From positions 1 through 7,672 of the forward strand of contig JAJAYN010000141.1 of the NCBI GenBank assembly GCA_026786225.1: 7,672 bases of DNA, read 5' to 3'. Made by a program: the position numbers and the translations under genes. Shown piece by piece: positions 1-5,164 of this stretch. This DNA is from Burkholderiales bacterium. GTDB lineage: Bacteria; Pseudomonadota; Gammaproteobacteria; Burkholderiales; Usitatibacteraceae. The notes under the pieces were generated by a model, which did no database searches, was not told the origin of the DNA, and saw only the letters and a program-made list of their open reading frames with translations. Positions within the stretch are counted from its first letter, which is position 1. Each line of letters begins with the position of its first letter.

Positions 1-797
1 CCGCGATTCCCAAGCTCGTCAAGCGCGTTACCGATCAAACTGCCACGCTGTCATCTGCAGATGAAGCGCGTATCGAGGGGCGACTAAAAGAATTCGAAGC
101 AAAAAAGGGCGCGCAAATCGCGGTGCTGATCGTTGCGACCACCCAGCCTGAGACCATTTTCGATTACTCGATTCGTGTAGCCGAGGCCTGGAAGCTCGGC
201 CGCAAGGATATCGACGACGGCGTGTTGTTCGTGATCGCGAAGGGTGATCGCAAGCTGCAAATCCTGACCGGTCGCGGCCCCCAGGGGGTGCTAACTGACG
301 CAATGTCCAAGCGCATCATCAGCGAGATCGTCGCGCCAAAATTCCGGTCCAGCGATTTTGCCGGTGGCATAGACGACGGTGTTGCAAAAATCATCGATGT
401 ATTGCAAGGCGAGGCGTTGCCACCGCCGGCGGAAAAGAAACGCGTTTCAGCCAAGCAGGGCACTAGCGTTGAAACATTTCTGGTGTTGGGCGTCGTCGCG
501 GCCTTATTTGTCGGGCCCCTGCTACGGTCGCTGCTGGGCCGGTTTCTCGGTGCCTCCGCAACTGCGGGCGTAACGGGTACTGCCGCCTGGTTTTTGGCGG
601 GCGGGCTGCTGTTCCCCATCGTTGCCAGTGTGATCGTGTTCTTCATTGTGATGTTTATGGGTGCGATGAATTTTTCCAGAGGCGGCGGCTTTTCAGGTGG
701 TGGCTGGACCAGCGGTAGCTCGTCGGGTGGTTCCTCGGATAGTTTCAGCGGTGGCGGCGGCGGCTTTGACGGCGGCGGCGCGTCCGGCGACTGGTGA
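1..797 (+). CDS. TPM-domain membrane protein, YgcG-like (5' end cut by the window)
   Basis: The open frame runs from the window edge (first full codon at 3) to TGA at 795-797, giving 264 visible residues; the start and expected signal peptide lie upstream. Visible residues 1-135 match the TPM domain (PF04536): VTDQTATLS near the beginning, then VLIVATTQPE, a DDGVLFVIA strand, DRKLQILTGRG, and FRSSDFAGGIDDGV at its end. Two hydrophobic segments follow (about 156-178 and 194-220), then a Gly/Ser-rich tail (226-264) ending GGGASGDW, which is typical of the family. In other bacteria TPM proteins sit next to lemA; some have phosphatase activity or help repair or assemble membrane complexes, but the bacterial role is poorly defined. 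A GTG at 123 is not the true start because homology continues upstream of it. Family assignment is confident; function is inference. Confidence 0.9.
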   Translation, partial: AIPKLVKRVTDQTATLSSADEARIEGRLKEFEAKKGAQIAVLIVATTQPETIFDYSIRVAEAWKLGRKDIDDGVLFVIAKGDRKLQILTGRGPQGVLTDAMSKRIISEIVAPKFRSSDFAGGIDDGVAKIIDVLQGEALPPPAEKKRVSAKQGTSVETFLVLGVVAALFVGPLLRSLLGRFLGASATAGVTGTAAWFLAGGLLFPIVASVIVFFIVMFMGAMNFSRGGGFSGGGWTSGSSSGGSSDSFSGGGGGFDGGGASGDW

Positions 798-814
798 CGG
801 AGCGGACACACAAA

Positions 815-1315
815 ATGAACTGGTTAAAACGCTTTCTGCGCCATGTCTGGATGTCCCCGATCATCCTGAAGCGGCAATTTCCCGCAGCCACGCTGGAGGC
901 CATTGGCCGCGCTGTGGCCGAAGGCGAAAAATCGCATCGCGGGCAGGTGCGGTTTGTGATCGAGGCCGAACTGACCGCGTCGCAATTGTGGGCGGGCATT
1001 ACGGCACGCCAGCGCGCGATCGACGTGTTTTCAATGCTGCGCGTCTGGGACACCGAAGAAAATAACGGTGTACTGGTTTACCTGCTGCTGGCCGATCGCA
1101 AAGTGGAAATTGTTGCGGACCGAGGCATTCATCGGCATACCGGCGACGAGCGCTGGCGCGCCATCTGCCGCGAGATTGAGCACCATTACCGCAAGCGTGA
1201 CTTTGTAGGCGGCAGTACCGCAGGCATCACGAAAATCAGCGCAGAGCTGTCGTTCTATTTCCCCGCAACGGGCGAACATGCGAACGAACAGCTAGACGCG
1301 CCAGTGGTGCTGTAG
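815..1315 (+). CDS. Second, short TPM-domain protein (COG3762-like)
   Basis: This 166-residue protein has no signal peptide and no clear membrane segment; its basic, amphipathic N-terminus reads MNWLKRFLRH. The TPM-like core includes HRGQVRFVIEA (41-51), RAIDVFSMLRVWDT (67-80), ENNGVLVYLLLADRKVEIVADRGI (82-105, key NNGVL and DRKVEI) and a closing RKRDFVGGSTAGITKIS (126-142). The order matches short TPM proteins that usually follow the YgcG-like gene in lemA operons. I chose ATG 815: GGAG at 799-802 lies 12 nt upstream, somewhat far. A GTG at 794 overlaps the previous stop (GTGA) and would add seven residues, but it lacks a Shine-Dalgarno and the family usually starts near the basic helix. It probably acts with the preceding membrane protein, possibly at the inner face of the membrane; the biochemical role is unknown. 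Confidence 0.85.
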   Translation: MNWLKRFLRHVWMSPIILKRQFPAATLEAIGRAVAEGEKSHRGQVRFVIEAELTASQLWAGITARQRAIDVFSMLRVWDTEENNGVLVYLLLADRKVEIVADRGIHRHTGDERWRAICREIEHHYRKRDFVGGSTAGITKISAELSFYFPATGEHANEQLDAPVVL

Positions 1316-1393
1316 AACTCACAAAAAAGTAAACGCTATATTTGGCGACCTTCTGCAGCACTTTTCGGCCTGCAGGGCCCGCCGGTACTTGAT

Positions 1394-1414
1394 CTACGTA
1401 GTTGAACTACGTAG
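1394..1414. repeat. Perfect 21-bp dyad in the convergent gap
   Basis: Two 10-base arms, CTACGTAGTT and AACTACGTAG, flank a single G at 1404. As RNA it would form an 8-bp stem with a TTGAA loop. Each CTACGTAG is itself a palindrome, so the element is both a direct and an inverted repeat. It lies between the ends of the TPM operon (1315) and lplT (1427), where a shared terminator is expected, but no U-tract follows on either strand. It could be a bidirectional terminator, a protein-binding site or a dispersed extragenic repeat. The rest of 1316-1426 holds two CTGCAG sites (1353 and 1370) and no gene that I can support. Confidence 0.75.
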
Positions 1415-1426
1415 CCGAGGCTGCGT

Positions 1427-2758
1427 TCAATGCGGTCGGTCGACGAAATGGCTTTGTGACTCGCCTTTTTCGATACCAATTATTCGCTCGGCGTCGCCAA
1501 AGCGGCGTTGATTGGCGCGATGCAAGAAAATCACACACAGCATCGACAGCGCGACGAACAGCCCGAACATGATCACAATGCTGCCGATTTTCAGCTGCAT
1601 CGACAGCATGCCAGCGTAGAGTGCCAGCATGAAGAGTATGCAAAGGTTCTCGTTGAAATTCTGCACGGCGATCGAGTGCCCAGCTGACAGAAGTACGTGG
1701 CCGCGATGCTGGAGTAACGCATTCATCGGCACCACGAAAAATCCCGCCATCGCGCCGATCGAAATAATGAGCGCATACACGAGCGGCATATAGTAGACAA
1801 TATCCATTGCCAGTACGACCACGCCCATCACGACGCCAACGGGCAGTATGTGCAGCGACTTCTTCAGCGGAATAAATCGCGCTGCGGCAACCGCACCGAC
1901 AGCGATTCCAAGCGCAAAGACGCCCTGCAGCATCGTCGCTTTTTCGAGGGGAAGGCCGAGATGTTTGTCGGCCCATCGCAACACAATGAACTGCAAGGTT
2001 GCGCCCGCACCCCAGAAAAGTGTTGTCACCGCAAGCGAAATTTGTCCCAGCTTGTCGCCCCATAACACGGTAAACGAATTCGCGAACTGGTTGAGTAATC
2101 GCGAGGGGTTGGTTTCCTGCTTTTCGTAGCGGGCTCCCGTATCCGGAATGTACATATTGAACACGGCTGCGATGATATAGAAGATGATGATCACCGAAAT
2201 GGCCGCTTCGGCCGGTGTATCGACGTGCGTATCGATCATCGGGAAATCAAAACCGAGCAACATGCGCGACACTGGTGGGCTTAGCAGCATGCCGCCGACG
2301 ACGGTACCGACGATGATGGACCCAACGGTCAACCCTTCTATCCAGCCATTGGCCACAACCAGTTTTTCAGGGGGCAGCAGCTCGGTCAGGATGCCGTACT
2401 TGGCAGGTGAATACGCTGCGGCCCCCAGGCCGACGACCCCGTAGGCCAGCATGACCGCGATATCCGGCGCAATACCGAGGGCGGCAATGTACTGATAAAA
2501 CAGCATCATCACGCAACCGGTCACTTTGATCGTGTTGGTGACCAGCATCACACGGCCCTTGGGGAAAGCGTCCGCAAAAGGCCCGACAAATGGTGCCAGC
2601 ACAACGTATGAAATCGTGAAGAAGAATTTCAGCAACGGCGTCATCCATACTGGGCCCTCCAATTGGATGAGCAAGCCGATGGAGGCGATCAATAGCGCAT
2701 TGTCGGCAAGCGACGAAAAAAACTGCGCCGCCATGATGGTGTAGAAGCCGCGTTTCAT
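1427..2758 (-). CDS. lplT: Lysophospholipid transporter LplT (MFS)
   Basis: LplT flips lysophospholipids, mainly lyso-PE, across the inner membrane for re-acylation. The 443-residue protein is strongly hydrophobic with about a dozen membrane segments. It shows family signatures: ADNALL in helix 1 (18-23), FVGPFADAFPKGRVM (57-71), GLGAAAYSPAKYGIL (110-124), TTLFWGAGATLQF (245-257), GFFVVPMNALLQHRG (339-353) and AVQNFNEN (364-371). It is longer than the roughly 400-residue E. coli protein, mostly through an insert around residues 160-195 and a polar tail after 415. The ATG at 2758 fits the usual start MKRGFYTIMAAQFF; no good Shine-Dalgarno is seen, and a 10-bp palindrome (CTCTCGAGAG, 2760-2769) touches the start. 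No aas acyltransferase gene is adjacent or fused, unlike E. coli. The 128-nt gap upstream has no convincing terminator or promoter, so it may be read from the phoH transcript. Confidence 0.93.
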   Translation of the reverse strand: MKRGFYTIMAAQFFSSLADNALLIASIGLLIQLEGPVWMTPLLKFFFTISYVVLAPFVGPFADAFPKGRVMLVTNTIKVTGCVMMLFYQYIAALGIAPDIAVMLAYGVVGLGAAAYSPAKYGILTELLPPEKLVVANGWIEGLTVGSIIVGTVVGGMLLSPPVSRMLLGFDFPMIDTHVDTPAEAAISVIIIFYIIAAVFNMYIPDTGARYEKQETNPSRLLNQFANSFTVLWGDKLGQISLAVTTLFWGAGATLQFIVLRWADKHLGLPLEKATMLQGVFALGIAVGAVAAARFIPLKKSLHILPVGVVMGVVVLAMDIVYYMPLVYALIISIGAMAGFFVVPMNALLQHRGHVLLSAGHSIAVQNFNENLCILFMLALYAGMLSMQLKIGSIVIMFGLFVALSMLCVIFLHRANQRRFGDAERIIGIEKGESQSHFVDRPH

Positions 2759-2886
2759 GCTCTCGAGAGGAAAAGTGGGGTGGCGCCTTTTGACCTGATA
2801 CTGCCTGCGACGCTCGATGGATGAAACATCTTAACCCAAGTACCAGGAGAGCCCGCCAACGTGAACGCGATCATCCCGCTCAATTT

Positions 2887-3408
2887 CTACTGTAAGGTGC
2901 CGCGAAACTGGGCGTTGAGTTGGGTCGTTGACTGATACAGGCGTGCGTCGGCACGCACTTCGGGGCTGTCGCCTTCCGGAATACCCTCTGGACCATAAAT
3001 ACTGCACAAACCAATCAGGCAAAGCGCCAATCGCACTTTTTTTGCAGGCGACAGGCGCACATCCTTTTCGAGGCGCGCACGAAACTGCATCATGGGGGAT
3101 TTTTTGGGGCCTACGAAATCCTCCGGCTCATTGCGGCCATAGACGCGAATTTCTTCCAATCGGGTGACCAGATCAGGGTGGATTTTTTCAGCGTCTGCAA
3201 TGCGTAGCGGCCGTGCATTGGCCTCCGGCGCCGCGAGTTTCTTCATGGCCGTCTGTGCGGGGGAATCGAATGCCCCGACAACGACCCGTCCAGGTTTTGA
3301 ATCGCCCGCATCAACTGATTTTTCGATTCGCGTTTCGCTTGCGGCGAACACGTGCAACGGCAACGCGAGCAGCATGAAGCAGAACACTGCCCGCATTGCC
3401 GTCAACAT
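2887..3408 (-). CDS. Small exported protein of unknown function
   Basis: I do not recognise this family. The 173-residue product starts with a clear signal peptide: a short basic start (MLTAMR), a hydrophobic core VFCFMLLALPLHVF and a likely signal peptidase I site after VFA (residue 22) or FAA (23). The mature part is polar and charged, with a probable helix around 73-90 (DAEKIHPDLVTRLEEIRVYG) and a short hydrophobic patch KKVRLALCLIGLC (123-135) holding its only two mature cysteines, C130 and C135, followed by IYGPEGIPEGD. It is likely periplasmic. Its ATG is only 2 nt past the phoH stop, so it is almost certainly in the same operon and perhaps translationally coupled; an ATG four codons in (3396) is an alternative start. 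GGAAA about 13 nt upstream is a weak Shine-Dalgarno. Codon use resembles the neighbours, so I believe it is a real gene. Confidence 0.8.
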   Translation of the reverse strand: MLTAMRAVFCFMLLALPLHVFAASETRIEKSVDAGDSKPGRVVVGAFDSPAQTAMKKLAAPEANARPLRIADAEKIHPDLVTRLEEIRVYGRNEPEDFVGPKKSPMMQFRARLEKDVRLSPAKKVRLALCLIGLCSIYGPEGIPEGDSPEVRADARLYQSTTQLNAQFRGTLQ

Positions 3409-3410
3409 TG

Positions 3411-4841
3411 CTACAGGATTTCCGCCGCGTGATCGGCCAGGCGCGAACGCTCACCGCGTTGCAAGGTGATGTGGCCGGAATGCTCCCAACCCTTGAATCG
3501 ATCCACCACATATGTCAGCCCCGACGAGCCCTCCGTGAGGTACGGTGTATCGATCTGTGCGATGTTACCGAGGCATACCACCTTGGTGCCGGGACCGGCG
3601 CGGGTGATGAGCGTTTTCATCTGCTTCGGTGTCAGGTTCTGCGCCTCGTCGATGATCAGGAACTTGTTAAGGAAGGTGCGTCCGCGCATGAAATTGAGAG
3701 ACTTCACTTTGATACGCGAACGGATCAGGTCGCGGGTTGCTGCGCGCCCCCAATCACCGGCTTCCTCGTCGGTGCTGTTCAGTACATCGAGGTTGTCCTC
3801 CAGCGCACCCATCCAAGGGTTCATCTTTTCCTCTTCCGTACCCGGCAGGAAGCCGATGTCCTCGCCCACCGGCACGGTCACGCGGGTGATGATGATCTCG
3901 GAGTAAACCTTGTGCTCCAGCGTTTGCATCAGCGCCGACGCGAGCGTGAGCAGCGTCTTGCCGGTGCCAGCCTGGCCCAGCAATGTCACGAAGTCAACTT
4001 CAGGGTCCATCAGTACATTGAGCGCAAAATTTTGCTCACGATTGCGCGCGACGATGCCCCAGATATTGTTCTTCTGGTGGGTATAGTCCTTGAGCGTTTT
4101 CAGGACAACGGTCTTGCCTTCCTGTGCAGCAACGATGGCGTAGAAAGGCTTGTCCTCATCCTGATAGACAAATTCATTCACACTCAACGTCGAGATCAGT
4201 GGTCCCTTGACGCGGTAAAGTGTGCGTCCATGCTCCTGCCAGGATTCAATATCCTTGCCGTGCTTGTCCCAGAAATCCTTTGGCAATTCGCGCATGCCGG
4301 TGTAGAGAAGATCGGTATCTTCAAGGACCTTGTCATTGAAGTAATCTTCTGCCGCAACACCGATGGCACGCGCCTTGATGCGCATATTGATGTCTTTGGA
4401 CACCAGTACGACGCTGCGTTTGGGGCTGTGATGTTGCAAATCGAGGGCGACCGCCAGAATCTGGTTATCCGCCTTGCCACTATCGGGAAGCGCACTCGGA
4501 AATTCCACGCTGACCGGGCGTGTTTGTAGCATCAGTCGACCCGATGCCTGCTTGGTGCCCAGGTCCTTCAGCGGTACGCCGTTTTCGATATCGCTTTCCT
4601 GGCTAGATACGATCTCATCGAGAAACCGCGTCGCCTGGCGCGCATTGCGGGCGACTTCCGTCATCCCTTTCTTGTTGTTGTCCAGTTCTTCCAATGTGAT
4701 CATCGGCAGATAGATATCGTGTTCTTCGAATCGGAACAGCGATGTCGGATCGTGCATGAGCACATTGGTATCAAGCACAAAAATTTTCGTTGTGCTGGTT
4801 TTTGGTGTGGGGGATTTGCTGTTTCCGGGTCTAGGGGCCAA
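3411..4841 (-). CDS. PIN-PhoH family ATPase / putative ribonuclease
   Basis: This 476-residue protein fuses an N-terminal PIN ribonuclease domain (about 19-165) to a C-terminal PhoH P-loop ATPase domain (about 262-450). PIN acidic residues are visible at D24 (FVLDTNVLMHD), E51/E52 (TLEELDNNKKG), D125 (ADNQILAVAL) and D150 (VSKDINMRIKA). The ATPase has Walker A GQAGTGKT (289-296) and Walker B FLIIDEAQN (394-402). Family members are cytoplasmic; mycobacterial PhoH2 is an RNA helicase/RNase, so ATP-driven RNA unwinding and cleavage is the best inference. The start is TTG: AGAGG at 4850-4854 is 8 nt away, an in-frame TGA blocks extension, and the next internal start would cut the PIN domain. The N-terminal linker is shorter than in some relatives. 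This is not the single-domain E. coli PhoH, so phosphate regulation should not be assumed. The gene is followed 2 nt later by an exported-protein gene. Confidence 0.93.
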   Translation of the reverse strand: MAPRPGNSKSPTPKTSTTKIFVLDTNVLMHDPTSLFRFEEHDIYLPMITLEELDNNKKGMTEVARNARQATRFLDEIVSSQESDIENGVPLKDLGTKQASGRLMLQTRPVSVEFPSALPDSGKADNQILAVALDLQHHSPKRSVVLVSKDINMRIKARAIGVAAEDYFNDKVLEDTDLLYTGMRELPKDFWDKHGKDIESWQEHGRTLYRVKGPLISTLSVNEFVYQDEDKPFYAIVAAQEGKTVVLKTLKDYTHQKNNIWGIVARNREQNFALNVLMDPEVDFVTLLGQAGTGKTLLTLASALMQTLEHKVYSEIIITRVTVPVGEDIGFLPGTEEEKMNPWMGALEDNLDVLNSTDEEAGDWGRAATRDLIRSRIKVKSLNFMRGRTFLNKFLIIDEAQNLTPKQMKTLITRAGPGTKVVCLGNIAQIDTPYLTEGSSGLTYVVDRFKGWEHSGHITLQRGERSRLADHAAEIL

Positions 4842-4849
4842 GTCGTTTT

Positions 4850-4854
4850 CCTCT
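4850..4854 (-). promoter_or_regulatory. Ribosome binding site that fixes the phoH TTG start
   Basis: AGAGG on the minus strand, extended by AAA, lies 8 nt from the TTG at 4841. It is the only good Shine-Dalgarno near the 5' end of the PIN-PhoH frame, and it supports TTG rather than a downstream start. Confidence 0.7.
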
Positions 4855-4880
4855 ATGGGTGGTCACAAAACATGCGCTTC

Positions 4881-4925
4881 AAAAGTGAAAAACCCTCTTA
4901 GAGCAGGGCGCTCGAAGAGGGTTTT
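4881..4925 (-). terminator. Strong intrinsic terminator-like hairpin in the phoH leader
   Basis: Perfect 11-bp arms at 4889-4899 and 4915-4925 (AAAACCCTCTT on the plus strand and its complement) enclose a mismatch and an inner 4-bp GAGC/GCTC stem (4901-4904 with 4910-4913), with a 5-nt loop. On the minus strand the last arm runs into a U-tract of five T (4892-4888), then CAC, then four T (4884-4881). On the plus strand it is followed by four T, so it could work both ways. It lies between the predicted phoH promoter and the phoH start, and no other gene ends here. An attenuator or the end of a roughly 100-nt RNA are the likely readings. Confidence 0.75.
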
Positions 4926-4963
4926 GTCGAATTTTGTGTTCTCAAGTCGTCGTTGCCAGTCAT
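4898..4963 (-). other. Possible 21-codon leader ORF ahead of phoH
   Basis: On the minus strand an ATG at 4963 opens a 21-codon frame ending in TAA at 4900-4898. The product would be MTGNDDLRTQNSTKPSSSAL plus a final Leu, with a run of three Ser near its end. The stop codon lies at the beginning of the second arm of the terminator-like hairpin, so a ribosome finishing the frame would occupy the first arm. That geometry suits translation-controlled attenuation, but there is no good Shine-Dalgarno before the ATG and a frame this short can occur by chance. Confidence 0.2.
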
Positions 4964-4988
4964 GATTTCGTTGCGCAATTTCAAATTC

Positions 4989-5016
4989 ATTATGACACGC
5001 TTTTTGCGACACTCAA
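4989..5016 (-). promoter_or_regulatory. Sigma70-like promoter reading towards phoH
   Basis: On the minus strand, TTGAGT (5016-5011; four of six consensus bases) and CATAAT (4994-4989; five of six) are separated by 16 bp. Transcription would start near 4982, giving a leader of about 140 nt before the TTG start. A perfect TTGACA just upstream (5024-5019) is 24 bp from the -10, too far to pair with it. Confidence 0.55.
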
Positions 5017-5023
5017 TGTGTCA
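4993..5023. promoter_or_regulatory. GACAC/GTGTC repeats over the phoH promoter (possible operator)
   Basis: TGACAC (4993-4998) and GTGTCA (5018-5023) form a 6-bp inverted repeat, with another GACAC at 5008-5012 between them that also pairs with GTGTC at 5018-5022. Together they cover the edge of the -10, the spacer and the -35 of the predicted phoH promoter, as a repressor site might. The regulator is unknown and the motif is short. Confidence 0.3.
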
Positions 5024-5026
5024 ACG

Positions 5027-5062
5027 GCATGCATGAAATTTGTACGTTAGCATGGCGCATGC
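5027..5062. repeat. Two GCATGC palindromes exactly 30 bp apart
   Basis: GCATGC occurs at 5027-5032 and 5057-5062; with flanking bases these form GGCATGC and GCATGCC, an inverted pair with 7-bp arms. They sit 60-100 bp before the acylase start, where its promoter should be. I found no convincing -35/-10 pair on the plus strand here. Spacing of about three helical turns could suit a dimeric regulator, but chance is a real alternative. Confidence 0.3.
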
Positions 5063-5095
5063 CGCGATGCTCGAACGCCGGAATTCGAGTCTGAA

Positions 5096-5164
5096 ATGTC
5101 GATGAAAGTCACCCTACAGCCATCATGCACTTACCTATTAGCCGTCGCTTTTTTTGCCTCCTGA
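5096..5164 (+). other. Out-of-frame 22-codon upstream ORF overlapping the acylase start
   Basis: ATG at 5096 opens a 22-codon frame ending TGA at 5162-5164, overlapping the acylase start by 40 nt. GAG at 5087-5089 gives it a weak Shine-Dalgarno, whereas the acylase ATG at 5125 has none. The product resembles a signal peptide (basic start, then YLLAVAFFAS). A single-base change in the T7 run at 5149-5155 would join it to the acylase frame. It may be an uORF, an erroneous frame break, or chance. Confidence 0.2.

Noticed and set aside
123..125. GTG as the start of the first TPM protein
   Set aside because: Clear TPM-domain sequence continues upstream in the same frame to the window edge, so the gene is truncated by the window and does not start here.
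671..790. GGC/GGT-rich stretch as a repeat element
   Set aside because: It is ordinary codon repetition for the Gly/Ser-rich tail common in YgcG-like proteins.
164..811. A 215-codon open frame on the minus strand, rich in Pro at its start
   Set aside because: The Pro-rich stretch is the antisense of the Gly-rich tail of the TPM protein; nothing in it resembles a protein family.
1407..2063. A 218-codon minus-strand frame inside lplT
   Set aside because: It is a shifted frame of lplT, whose own frame carries all the conserved transporter motifs.
3396..4529. A 377-codon open frame on the plus strand
   Set aside because: It is fully antisense to the PIN-PhoH gene, which has intact motifs along its length. 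The product has no recognisable domain and looks like a mirror frame of a GC-rich gene.
4984..5012. PhoB box in front of phoH
   Set aside because: GTGTCAT resembles a PhoB half-site, but the second GTGTC is 14 nt away instead of the 11-nt repeat PhoB needs, and PIN-PhoH is not the E. coli Pho-regulon phoH.
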